The position numbers and the translations under genes are program-made. Below the pieces are notes generated by a model. It was not told the origin of the DNA. It saw only the letters and a list, made by a program, of their open reading frames with translations, and did no database searches. A stretch of DNA of 64,000 bases, from positions 23,425 through 87,424 of the forward strand of contig NZ_JACJLR010000009.1 of assembly GCF_016902345.1 (NCBI RefSeq), given 5' to 3'. The first letter of the stretch is position 1. Every line of letters begins with the position of its first letter. This DNA comes from Mediterraneibacter glycyrrhizinilyticus. Lineage in GTDB: Bacteria; Bacillota; Clostridia; Lachnospirales; Lachnospiraceae. Of the stretch, positions 15,192 through 24,216 are shown piece by piece.

Positions 15192-16865
15192 GTGGCTGTT
15201 AAGACGATAAATACGGAGATGCTTCAGAAGATGTTTCTTGCCGGAGCAGCGAATCTGGAAGCAAAAAAAGAATACATTAATGAACTGAATGTATTTCCTG
15301 TACCCGACGGAGATACGGGAACAAATATGACGCTGACTATCATGTCAGCAGCAAAGGAAGTAAGTGCTCTGGAAAACCCGGATATGGTATCAATAGCAAA
15401 GGCAATTTCTTCCGGCTCCCTCAGAGGGGCAAGAGGAAATTCAGGCGTGATCCTTTCCCAGCTTCTCCGTGGATTTACAAAAGAGATCAGAGAGTACGGG
15501 GAGATTGATGTTAATATACTTGCGCAGGCCTGTGAACGGGCAACTGCAACGGCCTACAAGGCAGTCATGAAGCCAAAGGAAGGAACGATTCTGACCGTGG
15601 CAAAAGGGGCGGCACAGAAAGCGGCTGAACTTGCTGAGACGACAGAGGACCTTGAGGTGTTCATTCCGGAGGTCATCAGGTATGCAGAAGAAGTACTGGA
15701 GCAGACTCCTGAGATGCTCCCGGTGCTTAAAGAAGCCGGCGTTGTCGATTCCGGCGGGCAGGGCCTCATTGAAGTACTGCACGGAGCGTATGATGCCTTT
15801 CTCGGAAAAGAGATCGATTACTCCGCGATCGAGGCGGGGCCGGCGACAAAGATGGTCAAGCCGTCACAGCAGGTGGAGACGGATATCAAGTTCGGTTACT
15901 GTACAGAATTCATTATCATGACGGAGAAAGAATTCACAGAGAAAGACGAGACAGAGTTCAAGGGATATCTGGAATCCATCGGTGATTCCATCGTCTGTGT
16001 TGCGGACGAAGATGTGGTGAAGGTACATGTACACACCAATGACCCGGGGCTTGCGATCCAGAAGGGACTCTCCTACGGACAGCTCTCACGGATGAAGATC
16101 GACAACATGCGTGAGGAACATCACGAGAAACTGATCCGCGATGCGGAGAAAGTGGCGGCACAGCAGGCTGAAAGCGCACAGCAGAAGAAAAAGAAAGAGC
16201 CGAGGAAACCGGTGGGATTCATTGCAGTATCTATCGGGGAAGGAATGAATGATATCTTCTGCGAACTTGGAGTAGACTATATTATAGAGGGCGGCCAGAC
16301 AATGAACCCGAGTACGGATGATATGCTGACGGCGATCGATAATGTAAATGCGGATCATATCTTTATCCTTCCGAATAATAAGAATATTATTCTTGCAGCA
16401 AACCAGGCACAGTCGCTCACTAAGGACAAGGATATCCTTGTAATCCCGACAAAGACAGTTCCCCAGGGAATCACCGCTGTCATCAGCTATATGCCGGAGG
16501 CGGACGTGGACACCAACTTTGAGTCCATGAAGGAGGCAATCGGTAATGTAAAGACCGGACAGGTAACTTATGCGGTTCGGGATACCCATATTGACGACAA
16601 AGAGATCCATGAGGGCGACATCATGGGAATCGGAGATAAGGGAATCCTTTCTGTGGGACAGTCCGTGGAAGAGACGACGAAAGAGATGCTCGGACAGCTC
16701 GTTGACGACGATTCTGAGCTGATCAGTCTCTACTATGGTCAGGATGTTCTTGCTGAGGATGCGGAGAAATTTGCTGCAGCTGTGGAGGAGCTTTATCCTG
16801 ATGTGGATATTGACCTTCATTCAGGAGGACAGCCGATCTACTATTATGTGATCTCCGTGGAATAG
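15192..16865 (+). CDS. fakA: DAK2 domain fatty acid kinase catalytic subunit (FakA/YloV)
   Basis: 557-residue protein. The N-terminal DhaL/DAK2 domain (about 10-205) has FPVPDGDTGTNM, which binds Mg-ATP, and GARGNSGVILSQ. A middle domain and a C-terminal DegV-like/FakA domain follow, with a charged KKKKEP linker near residue 330. With a FakB fatty-acid carrier encoded elsewhere it phosphorylates exogenous fatty acids. GTG start with AGGAGG. Length equals the Bacillus YloV family. Confidence 0.93.
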   Translation: MAVKTINTEMLQKMFLAGAANLEAKKEYINELNVFPVPDGDTGTNMTLTIMSAAKEVSALENPDMVSIAKAISSGSLRGARGNSGVILSQLLRGFTKEIREYGEIDVNILAQACERATATAYKAVMKPKEGTILTVAKGAAQKAAELAETTEDLEVFIPEVIRYAEEVLEQTPEMLPVLKEAGVVDSGGQGLIEVLHGAYDAFLGKEIDYSAIEAGPATKMVKPSQQVETDIKFGYCTEFIIMTEKEFTEKDETEFKGYLESIGDSIVCVADEDVVKVHVHTNDPGLAIQKGLSYGQLSRMKIDNMREEHHEKLIRDAEKVAAQQAESAQQKKKKEPRKPVGFIAVSIGEGMNDIFCELGVDYIIEGGQTMNPSTDDMLTAIDNVNADHIFILPNNKNIILAANQAQSLTKDKDILVIPTKTVPQGITAVISYMPEADVDTNFESMKEAIGNVKTGQVTYAVRDTHIDDKEIHEGDIMGIGDKGILSVGQSVEETTKEMLGQLVDDDSELISLYYGQDVLAEDAEKFAAAVEELYPDVDIDLHSGGQPIYYYVISVE

Positions 16866-16948
16866 GCAGTGCTGTATGCGGAGGCCATCCGGAATGTGCA
16901 TGCACAGGAAACGAGATGAGCAGCCAGAACATATTTTGAAAGAAAAAG

Positions 16949-16986
16949 AGGGACACTCTTCGAGATGGAGGAGGGTCCCGATTTTT
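16949..16986 (+). terminator. Hairpin terminator after fakA
   Basis: GGGACACTC pairs with GAGGGTCCC (one mismatch) around a short loop and is followed by GATTTTTTAA. It lies about 85 bases after the fakA stop. Confidence 0.8.
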
Positions 16987-17143
16987 TAATCAAAGCCCCA
17001 CGATGCAAGACTGCAGGGTATCAAGCCAGCAGTGACGCAGGCATTGGGGATCAGGCCCTCGCGGCAGCCGTCAAACGGACATGCAAGCATGTCTGCATGG
17101 CTCGCTGCCTGCGGGAATAAAATGACGGCAGGAGAAGTTAAGG
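16987..17143. other. Structured intergenic region before recG
   Basis: 157 bases without a gene. It contains the perfect hairpin GACATGC-aa-GCATGTC inside a larger imperfect pairing of CGCGGCAGCC with GGCTCGCTGCCTGCGG (about 17056-17115). No clear promoter was found. It could be an untranslated leader of recG or a dispersed repeat; no second copy was seen in this window. Confidence 0.4.
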
Positions 17144-19204
17144 ATGAATGAAAATTCGCGAATCATTGAGCTGAAAGGGATCGGGGAGAAGACTGCGGAG
17201 CTCTTTGCACGGGCTGGGGTCCGCACGGTGGGGGATCTGATCCGTTATTATCCGAGGTCTTATGAGATCTTTGAAGATCCGGTCCCGATCGCTGAAGTCT
17301 GTGAGGGGTGGGTATGTACGGTGAGCGGAGCCGTGTTCGGACGGATCCAGGTGTCGGGAAACAGGAATATGCAGGTGACAACTCTCTATTTGAAGGATCT
17401 GACCGGAACTTTGAAAGTGATCTGGTTTCGGATGCCGTTCCTGCGGACCACCCTGGGCAAAGGCGGGGCACTGACCCTGCGGGGACGGGTGATGCGGAAA
17501 AGGGACGGGCTTGTCATGGAACATCCTGAGATTTATTATCCCTCATCAAAATATGAAGAGAAGAAGGATTCCATGCAGCCGGTCTATACGCTGACTGCAG
17601 GACTGACAAACAATGCTGTTGTCAAGGCGGTCCGGCAGGCGCTGGAATGTGTGAACGCCCGGCAGGACATCCTGCCGGAGTCATTGGCGGCAAAGTATGA
17701 TTTCATGCCCTACGAGGCGGCGGTAAAGAAAATGCATTTTCCGGAAAATAAGGGCGAGTTCCTGGAAGCGCGTAAGAGGTTTGTTTTCGAAGAGTTTCTG
17801 ATATTCACCCTTTCCCTTCGCAGGCTGAAAGACAGGGAGGACCGGGCGGGGAACACATTTGAACTGCGTGACTGCCCGGAGATCGACCGGTTTCTGGAAG
17901 AACTGCCTTACAGCCTTACAGGGGCACAGAGAAAAGTGTGGAATGAGATCCGGTCTGACATGCAGGGTGATTTTATTATGTCCAGGCTGGTACAGGGAGA
18001 TGTGGGATCCGGAAAGACTGTGGTGGCTTTCCTTGCCCTTCTGCTTGCCGGACTGAACAGATATCAGGGAGCTCTGATGGCACCCACGGAAGTGCTGGCG
18101 AGGCAGCATTATGAGAATATATCAGCTATGCTTGAGGAGCATCACATCCCGCTTCAGGCAGAACTCCTCACAGGATCCATGACTGCAAAACAGAAGCGGG
18201 AGGCATACGAGCGGATAGAGAGTGGGGAAGCGTCGATCGTGATCGGGACCCATGCCCTGATCCAGGAAAAAGTATCCTACCGGGATCTTGCTCTCGTGGT
18301 GACAGACGAACAGCATCGGTTCGGCGTGAAGCAGAGAGAGGCTCTGGCAGGAAAGGGGAAAATGCCCCATATCCTGGTGATGAGTGCTACTCCTATCCCA
18401 AGAACCCTCGCGATCATCCTGTATGGTGATCTGGATATCTCTGTGATCGACGAGATGCCCAAGAACCGTCTGCCGATCAAGAACTGCGTGGTGGATACCG
18501 GATATCGTAAAACAGCATACAATTTCATGAAAAAGCAGGTGGAAGACGGACGGCAGTGCTATGTGATCTGTCCCATGGTGGAAGAGAGCGAGGCGCTGGA
18601 AGCGGAGAACGTTCTTGATTATTCGGAAATGCTGTCCGAGATCATGGGGGATAGTGTTCGGGTGGGATGCCTTCACGGAAGGATGAAACAGCAGGAGAAG
18701 GACGAGATCATGGAATCGTTCGGCAAGAACGAGATTCAGATTCTCGTATCCACAACAGTGGTGGAAGTTGGGATCGATGTGCCAAATGCTACGGTGATCA
18801 TGATCGAGAATGCAGAGCGGTTCGGTCTGGCACAGCTTCATCAGCTCCGGGGAAGAGTCGGGAGAGGGAAATATCAGTCCTACTGCATTTTTATGACGGG
18901 ATCAAAGTCAGACGAGACGAAGGAACGTCTGGATATCCTGAACCATTCCAACGACGGGTTTTTTATCGCGGGCGAAGATCTCAGGCTCAGAGGACCGGGG
19001 GATCTTTTTGGCATCCGTCAGAGCGGAATCATGAATTTTAAACTGGGCGATGTGTTCCAGGATTCTGTCATCTTAAAGCAGGCGGCAGAGGCTGCAGGTG
19101 AGATGCTGGGAAAAGATCCGGAACTGAGAAACCCGGAATATACGAGACTTTCCTCGGCACTGGAACGGTACATCACAGATCAGAATCTGGAGGCGACACT
19201 TTGA
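17144..19204 (+). CDS. recG: ATP-dependent DNA helicase RecG
   Basis: 686-residue helicase that remodels stalled forks and branched DNA. An N-terminal wedge/OB domain (about 1-150) is followed by two RecA-like domains: Walker A GDVGSGKT (285-292), motif II DEQH, motif III SATPIPRT, motif VI QLRGRVGRG, and the C-terminal TRG-type segment. Length is normal. Position after fakA follows the Bacillus order yloU-yloV-recG, with the serine dehydratase genes absent here. Confidence 0.97.
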   Translation: MNENSRIIELKGIGEKTAELFARAGVRTVGDLIRYYPRSYEIFEDPVPIAEVCEGWVCTVSGAVFGRIQVSGNRNMQVTTLYLKDLTGTLKVIWFRMPFLRTTLGKGGALTLRGRVMRKRDGLVMEHPEIYYPSSKYEEKKDSMQPVYTLTAGLTNNAVVKAVRQALECVNARQDILPESLAAKYDFMPYEAAVKKMHFPENKGEFLEARKRFVFEEFLIFTLSLRRLKDREDRAGNTFELRDCPEIDRFLEELPYSLTGAQRKVWNEIRSDMQGDFIMSRLVQGDVGSGKTVVAFLALLLAGLNRYQGALMAPTEVLARQHYENISAMLEEHHIPLQAELLTGSMTAKQKREAYERIESGEASIVIGTHALIQEKVSYRDLALVVTDEQHRFGVKQREALAGKGKMPHILVMSATPIPRTLAIILYGDLDISVIDEMPKNRLPIKNCVVDTGYRKTAYNFMKKQVEDGRQCYVICPMVEESEALEAENVLDYSEMLSEIMGDSVRVGCLHGRMKQQEKDEIMESFGKNEIQILVSTTVVEVGIDVPNATVIMIENAERFGLAQLHQLRGRVGRGKYQSYCIFMTGSKSDETKERLDILNHSNDGFFIAGEDLRLRGPGDLFGIRQSGIMNFKLGDVFQDSVILKQAAEAAGEMLGKDPELRNPEYTRLSSALERYITDQNLEATL

Positions 19205-19321
19205 CAGACGATAATTCAAAACATTATGACTGTTTCTCTGAACATTATATTATTGAGTGCGAATCGTTTTTGTGAATAATAAAAGGGACGAAAGAATTTC
19301 AACAGTAAGGAGACGGAATCA

Positions 19322-20017
19322 ATGGATTCAAAAAAATTTTTTGTAAAGCGTTTTCTGATGATGTTTACAGGAATCCTGTTTATCAGTATCTGTGTTGGGT
19401 GCTACCGCCTCAGCGGATTCGGAGTGGATGCATTCACCTGTATGAACCTGGGGATCAGCGGATTTCTCAATATGATGTTCGGGACGTGGCAGTTGATCAT
19501 GAATGTTGTGATCCTGATTGCAGTATTTTTTACTGTAAGAAAATGTATTGGCGTGGGTACTGTCGTGAACATGGTCTGTGTTGGTTACGGAGCGGATTTT
19601 ATCTGCTGGATGGCGCAGGATGTGTTTGAAATCGAAATGACGCTGCTGCTTCAGATTTCTGCTCTGGTGATGGGATCGCTGTTTGCCGGACTGGGAGTGG
19701 CATTATACATGGAGGCGGATATGGGAATCGCGCCTTACGACAGTGTTGCGCTGATCATTGAAAAAGTGTCCGGTAAGAAGATTCCGTTTCAGTATGCAAG
19801 GGTCATAAGCGACGTGACCTGTGTGGTGATCGGAATCGCATTCTGCCTGACTGCGGGAGACGATCTCTGGATGATCGTCGGGATCGGGACTGTCATCAAC
19901 GCATGTTTCAATGGACCGCTGATCCAGTTCTTCCGTGTTCACGCAGCTCACCCACTCCTGTACGGCAGACAGGCCGGCGAGAGCGTGAGTTTTGAGATAT
20001 ATCAGGAAAAGAAATGA
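19322..20017 (+). CDS. YczE/YyaS/YitT family membrane protein
   Basis: 231-residue integral membrane protein with about five helices and the family motif GLGVALYMEADMGIAPYD. YczE relatives are needed for surfactin production in Bacillus, but the general function of the family is unknown. AGGAGACGG precedes the ATG. It stands alone between recG and the SASP gene; the 117 bases upstream are AT-rich but I could not place a convincing promoter. Confidence 0.82.
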   Translation: MDSKKFFVKRFLMMFTGILFISICVGCYRLSGFGVDAFTCMNLGISGFLNMMFGTWQLIMNVVILIAVFFTVRKCIGVGTVVNMVCVGYGADFICWMAQDVFEIEMTLLLQISALVMGSLFAGLGVALYMEADMGIAPYDSVALIIEKVSGKKIPFQYARVISDVTCVVIGIAFCLTAGDDLWMIVGIGTVINACFNGPLIQFFRVHAAHPLLYGRQAGESVSFEIYQEKK

Positions 20018-20202
20018 TTTCCAGTTTAAAAGTGAAGATCCTCCATATACTAACAGCGTAACAGAAACACAGACGGAAGCAGATGTATGGCAGACGGCTG
20101 CATCAGGCGGCAGACTACATACAGATGCAGCCGGAAGGATCTGTTACAGAACACAAGAAAGTAACTGATACAGTTACTACAATGCAGAAGGAGGAAACAG
20201 AA

Positions 20203-20409
20203 ATGGCAAGTCGTTCATCTAACAGAGCAGCAGTGCCAGAGGCAAAAGGCGCGCTGGACAAATTCAAGTACGAGGTAGCTAACGAACTCGGAGTACCGTT
20301 ATCTGACGGCTACAACGGAGACCTTACCTCCAAGCAGAACGGATCTGTAGGTGGATATATGGTCAAGAAAATGATCGAACAGCAGGAGAAACAGATGGCA
20401 GGAAAATAA
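20203..20409 (+). CDS. Alpha/beta-type small acid-soluble spore protein
   Basis: 68-residue SASP that saturates spore DNA and protects it from UV and heat. Family features are KFKYEVANELGVPL, containing the Glu-Val site expected for the GPR protease, and GYNGDLTSKQNGSVGGYMVKKMI. The open frame runs upstream to 20083, but the ATG at 20203 has GGAGG and gives the usual MASRSSN start. It should be made in the forespore under sigma-G; I could not fix a sigma-G promoter by eye. It is direct evidence that the organism sporulates. Confidence 0.95.
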   Translation: MASRSSNRAAVPEAKGALDKFKYEVANELGVPLSDGYNGDLTSKQNGSVGGYMVKKMIEQQEKQMAGK

Positions 20410-20508
20410 GATTTCCGGCCGGAAACTGCGCCAAACAGTGGTCAGCGGCATGACGGGATGCCAAAGGACATGCCTTGAAATGCCGGGATCATCAAAGTGA
20501 GGCGGAGA

Positions 20509-20540
20509 AAAGCACTCGGGATTGACCTGGGTGCTTTTTT
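20509..20540 (+). terminator. Hairpin terminator after SASP gene
   Basis: AAAAGCAC with its complement GTGCTTTTTT encloses an imperfect extension (TCGG/CCTGG) and a six-base loop, ending in a T-run. It lies about 100 bases after the stop; the bases between hold nothing recognisable. Confidence 0.8.
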
Positions 20541-20582
20541 CTGCTAAAATTCAGCATAGTTAAGTAAGAGAGGTGTCGGAAT

Positions 20583-21152
20583 ATGAGAGTGATCGCTGGA
20601 AGTGCAAAGCGGCTTCGGCTTAAGACTCTGGAGGGGCTGGATACAAGACCGACAACAGACCGGATCAAGGAGACCCTGTTCAACATGATCGGTCCATCCA
20701 TGTATGACTGCATGTTTCTGGATCTGTTCAGCGGGAGCGGCGGGATCGGGATCGAGGCGCTGAGCCGGGGGGCGAAGGAAGCTGTGTTCGTAGAGAACAA
20801 TCCGAAAGCCATGGCATGTATCAAGGAAAATTTGAAATTTACACATCTTGATGCAAAAGCGCTGACGATGACAAGAGATGTGATGAATGCGCTGTACCAG
20901 CTGGAAGGAGAAAAGGTATTTGATTTTGTCTTTATGGACCCGCCCTACGACCGGGGACTGGAGAAGTCTGTTCTGGAGTATCTTGCGGATTCGGAACTGA
21001 TATATGAAGATACGGTTATTATCGTGGAGGCTTCGAAGGAAACGGATTTCTCCTATGTGGAGAAGCTGGGGTTTGAAGTCACAAGAGAGAAGCTCTATAA
21101 GACAAACAAACATGTGTTTCTGGAAAGGTCGGGAAAGGAAGAAATATGTTGA
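20583..21152 (+). CDS. rsmD: 16S rRNA (guanine(966)-N(2))-methyltransferase RsmD
   Basis: 189-residue SAM-dependent methyltransferase. SAM loop [16 protein letters not shown] (about 50-65) and catalytic MDPPYD (about 119-124) are clear, as is the N-terminal [12 protein letters not shown]. It overlaps the coaD start by seven bases, the rsmD-coaD pairing found widely in Firmicutes. Confidence 0.95.
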   Translation: MRVIAGSAKRLRLKTLEGLDTRPTTDRIKETLFNMIGPSMYDCMFLDLFSGSGGIGIEALSRGAKEAVFVENNPKAMACIKENLKFTHLDAKALTMTRDVMNALYQLEGEKVFDFVFMDPPYDRGLEKSVLEYLADSELIYEDTVIIVEASKETDFSYVEKLGFEVTREKLYKTNKHVFLERSGKEEIC

Positions 21153-21637
21153 GAGCAGTCTATCCGGGAAGTTTTGACCCGGTTACATACGGGCATTACG
21201 ACATTATATTAAGATCATGCAAGATCGTGGATGAATTAATTGTCGGAGTGTTGAATAATAAAGCGAAAATGCCGTTGTTTTCTGTAGAAGAACGTGTTAA
21301 AATGTTAGAGGAAGTGACGAAAGATCTGCCAAATGTCAGGATTCTGCCGTTCGACGGCCTCCTGGTAGACTTTGCGAAGAGAGTTAAGGCAGATGTCGTT
21401 ATCAGAGGTCTGAGAGCGATCACAGATTTTGAATATGAACTGCAGATGTCGCAGACGAATCACAAACTGGCTCCCGAAGTGGAGACCATGTTTCTGACAA
21501 CAAGTATTGAATATTCTTATTTGAGTTCTACTACAGTAAGAGAGATCGCTGCTTTTGGGGGAGATCTGTCACAGTTTGTGCCGGAAGCAGTGGCGGAAGA
21601 ACTTAGGAAAAAGATGAATACAAAAAGGAGAGTGTAA
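21146..21637 (+). CDS. coaD: Phosphopantetheine adenylyltransferase
   Basis: 163-residue enzyme for the penultimate step of coenzyme A synthesis, joining ATP and 4'-phosphopantetheine. The nucleotidyltransferase motif [14 protein letters not shown] and the C-terminal [10 protein letters not shown] are present; the family usually has H in the TxGH position and here it is kept (YGH). Length is typical. Start overlaps rsmD, and the next gene starts two bases after the stop. Confidence 0.97.
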   Translation: MLRAVYPGSFDPVTYGHYDIILRSCKIVDELIVGVLNNKAKMPLFSVEERVKMLEEVTKDLPNVRILPFDGLLVDFAKRVKADVVIRGLRAITDFEYELQMSQTNHKLAPEVETMFLTTSIEYSYLSSTTVREIAAFGGDLSQFVPEAVAEELRKKMNTKRRV

Positions 21638-21639
21638 CA

Positions 21640-22218
21640 ATGAGCAGCCGTATTGAGCAGATTATTGAAGAGATCGAGGAATACATCGACAGAGACTGTA
21701 AATTCCAGCCCCTTTCCACGACCAAGATCATCGTGAACAAGGAGCATCTGGATGAACTTCTCAGAGAACTGCGCATGAAGACTCCGGATGAGATTAAACG
21801 TTATCAGAAGATTATCGCTAACAGGGACGCGATCCTTGCGGATGCAAAGGCGAAGGCGGATGCCATGATTGAGGAGGCGCAGGTTCAGACCACGGAACTT
21901 GTGAGTGAGCATGAGATCATGCAGCAGGCGTATGCACAGGCAAACGAGATCGTGACTCAGGCGACCGCGCAGGCACAGGAGATCATAGACAATGCGACCC
22001 GGGATGCGAATACCATCCGCATTGGAGCGATCCAGTATACGGATGATCTTCTTGCCAATGCTGAGAGCATTATCGGACATACACTCGACAGCTATACGAC
22101 AAAGTATGATGGTCTGATCAACTCCCTGCAGGAGTGTTACGATACAGTCCGCTCCAATCGTGCTGAATTGGATATCCCGGAAGAAGACGGGTACGATTCA
22201 CAGGACGGGATCAGCTAG
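21640..22218 (+). CDS. Coiled-coil protein of the clostridial 'ATPase' family
   Basis: 192-residue soluble protein dominated by a long Ala/Glu/Gln-rich helix (about 65-135) resembling ATP synthase b-subunit or DivIVA coiled coils; this probably explains the database name 'ATPase', since no Walker motif is present. It is part of the rsmD-coaD operon and its last eight bases overlap the convergent ylbJ gene. A role as a structural or division-related scaffold is a guess. Confidence 0.8.
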   Translation: MSSRIEQIIEEIEEYIDRDCKFQPLSTTKIIVNKEHLDELLRELRMKTPDEIKRYQKIIANRDAILADAKAKADAMIEEAQVQTTELVSEHEIMQQAYAQANEIVTQATAQAQEIIDNATRDANTIRIGAIQYTDDLLANAESIIGHTLDSYTTKYDGLINSLQECYDTVRSNRAELDIPEEDGYDSQDGIS

Positions 22219-23152
22219 GATAAAGGAAAAGAAGATACAGGATAGCCAACAGACTGGCTGCCAATGCGGCAGCCAGTTTTTCTATGATATAGGGAAGAAA
22301 GGGCAGTCCGGTGCCATCCAGCATGCACTGTGTCTGTGCTGCCGCGCACAGTCCTCCGAAGGAAGTCAGGGCGAGGACTGCGGGATAACAGAGGAAAAGG
22401 TTATGGATCCGCTCTTTCAGAAGGAGGATTCCATTGGTCATCTCAAGGGCAGGTGCGGTCATAAGGAAAAGATCTTTCCGGATCGGCAGGATGCTCAGGA
22501 GGGAGAGAAGAACGGAAAAAATGATGATGTATCCGCCTACTTTTACGATTGCCTCGAAACTGTCATTGAGGCAGGCATCCAGATCCGAAAACCGGAACGA
22601 CGATTTTTGCGAGCCGGGATCCCGGGAAGGCTCTGTGAAGTATTTCTGTCCCCGGAGATAAAATCTGCGAAAGATAAAGCTTAAAAGAGCCGGTGTGAGG
22701 ATCAGGATGGAAAGTGTGGGAAAGAGCAGATCTTTCTGCCCGAATGTTTTCCAGACAATGTAATTTATGATAAAGATGGGGCTTGTATTATTGCAGAAAG
22801 AGAGGAGATACTGTGCTTCCTCCTTTGTGATCAGCTTTTTCCTGAGAAGATCAGCCGTTACTTTGGCGCCCATGGGATATCCGCACAGAAACCCGGAGAG
22901 CACGGCAAATGCCCCGTTCTGTGAAACACGGAACAGACACCGGAACGGTTTCCCAAACACGTCTGCTATAAAACGGAGACCGCCTGAGGACATCAGGAGA
23001 TTTGTGATCACGAGAAAGGGGAAGAGCGTAGGAACTATGATCTGAAACCACAGGAGCAGCCCTTCACTCGCGCCATTGAAGACTGCTTTCGGGAAAAAGA
23101 GCATAGCAGTGAACAGTGCGGTAAGAGCGATCCCGGCAGGAAAATGTTTCAT
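22211..23152 (-). CDS. ylbJ: YlbJ-like sporulation integral membrane protein
   Basis: 313-residue polytopic protein with about eight helices and two nucleoside-recognition (Gate) type repeats; motifs include VPTLFPFLV, GFLCGYPMGAK and FCNNTSPIF, all usual in YlbJ/SpoVV. In Bacillus this sporulation protein, made under sigma-E in the mother cell, helps deliver dipicolinate to the forespore. Here as there it lies beside rsmD and coaD. Its 3' end contains the hairpin at 22253-22282 that would end transcription of the convergent operon. Confidence 0.9.
   Translation of the reverse strand: MKHFPAGIALTALFTAMLFFPKAVFNGASEGLLLWFQIIVPTLFPFLVITNLLMSSGGLRFIADVFGKPFRCLFRVSQNGAFAVLSGFLCGYPMGAKVTADLLRKKLITKEEAQYLLSFCNNTSPIFIINYIVWKTFGQKDLLFPTLSILILTPALLSFIFRRFYLRGQKYFTEPSRDPGSQKSSFRFSDLDACLNDSFEAIVKVGGYIIIFSVLLSLLSILPIRKDLFLMTAPALEMTNGILLLKERIHNLFLCYPAVLALTSFGGLCAAAQTQCMLDGTGLPFLPYIIEKLAAALAASLLAILYLLFLYPS
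22253..22282 (+). terminator. Terminator for the coaD operon inside the ylbJ coding region
   Basis: Perfect 10-bp stem ACTGGCTGCC (22253-22262) and GGCAGCCAGT (22268-22277), loop AATGC, then TTTTT. It lies 35 bases after the stop of the 21640 gene and within the last codons of ylbJ, where it encodes the KLAAALAASLLA segment. Confidence 0.85.
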
Positions 23153-23187
23153 GGAAATACCAGCCTTGCGTGTCCGTTGTTATATCA

Positions 23188-23216
23188 GATATATGATACG
23201 GGAATGATTTTTATGA
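23188..23216 (-). promoter_or_regulatory. Possible sigma-E type promoter for ylbJ
   Basis: On the minus strand TCATAAA, 14 bases, CATATATC, resembling the sigma-E pattern of Bacillus (KMATATT, 13-15, CATACAMT). It is 36 bases upstream of the ylbJ start and fits its known mother-cell expression, but the match is partial. Confidence 0.35.
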
Positions 23217-23241
23217 GCAGGTCATATGGTAAAAGAAAAAG

Positions 23242-24093
23242 GTGATTTTTCTGAGAAAGACGAAGCTGTCCGTACCCGTTTTCTTTCTCTTTCTTCTTAT
23301 TTTTTTCTCGGCGGTATGGATCCCGCATCTCAAAGAGATGAGCCAGGTCAGCCGGCTGACGGACGAGATCCTGTTTTCTGCTGATTTCAGGAGCCAGCCG
23401 TCCAGTGAAAAGCTGCTGGAGCTGGCAGGGGAGTGGGAATCCCCGGGAGAGGCGGCGGCCTTGTACTGGCTTGAGAGCGATTTTCTGAGAGAGGAGACAG
23501 ACCTCTCAGCAGATAACCTGACAGAACAAAGAGAACGCTGGGCAGTCCGGCCGGGATGGAGCAACTATGTCTCGGCGTGCCGGGCGGTCTGGGATGACGC
23601 AGTATATTTCCCGGTGGCAGAGGCGGTCAACCGAAGAGACATGTCGGTGACCTATGAGGATTCCTGGCTGTTCGGGAGAAGTTATGGCGGAGAGCGGGGG
23701 CACGAGGGAACGGACATAATGGCATCGGTCAATGAGAGAGGGCTTTATCCGGTGGTGAGCATGACCGACGGGACTGTGGAGAACAAAGGCTGGCTGGAGC
23801 TGGGCGGTTACCGCCTGGGAATCCGGGCATCGGGAGGGGCTTATTTTTACTATGCCCATCTGGATTCCTATGCGGACATCGAAGAAGGAGACCAGGTAAA
23901 AGCAGGGGATCTGCTGGGCTATATGGGCGACACCGGGTACAGTAAGGTGGAAGGCACGACAGGAAATTTTCCAGTCCATCTGCACCTGGGAATTTATCTT
24001 TATCCTGATGGGAAAGAGATCAGCGTGAATCCGTATCCCGTATTGAAATTTGTCGAGAACTCGCGGATACAGTGTATCAGTTCCATGCAGTAA
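23242..24093 (+). CDS. M23 family metallopeptidase, membrane anchored
   Basis: 283-residue protein with an N-terminal signal anchor (about 8-27) and a C-terminal LytM/M23 domain (about 150-270). Metal ligands are seen in GHEGTD (HxxxD) and VHLHLG (HxH), so it should be an active endopeptidase outside the membrane. The GTG start has a weak site; AAAAAGGTG could instead serve a CTG codon at 23251. It is divergent from ylbJ, and M23 proteins such as SpoIIQ act in sporulation, so a sporulation role is possible but unproven. Confidence 0.85.
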   Translation: MIFLRKTKLSVPVFFLFLLIFFSAVWIPHLKEMSQVSRLTDEILFSADFRSQPSSEKLLELAGEWESPGEAAALYWLESDFLREETDLSADNLTEQRERWAVRPGWSNYVSACRAVWDDAVYFPVAEAVNRRDMSVTYEDSWLFGRSYGGERGHEGTDIMASVNERGLYPVVSMTDGTVENKGWLELGGYRLGIRASGGAYFYYAHLDSYADIEEGDQVKAGDLLGYMGDTGYSKVEGTTGNFPVHLHLGIYLYPDGKEISVNPYPVLKFVENSRIQCISSMQ

Positions 24094-24216
24094 TAGAAAT
24101 GGAAAGCAGCGGATTCGGGCTGTATGGTGGAACAAATGCGATAAAGAGCAATTTTTCCGCGGAAGCTGGCTTACTGAATAAAATCATGTTATACTGTCCA
24201 CTATGGAGGAAAAGCA

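Noticed and set aside
20161..20177. GTAACTG-ATA-CAGTTAC palindrome before the SASP gene as an operator
   Set aside because: Short, single, and the gene is expected to be controlled by sigma-G; not enough support.
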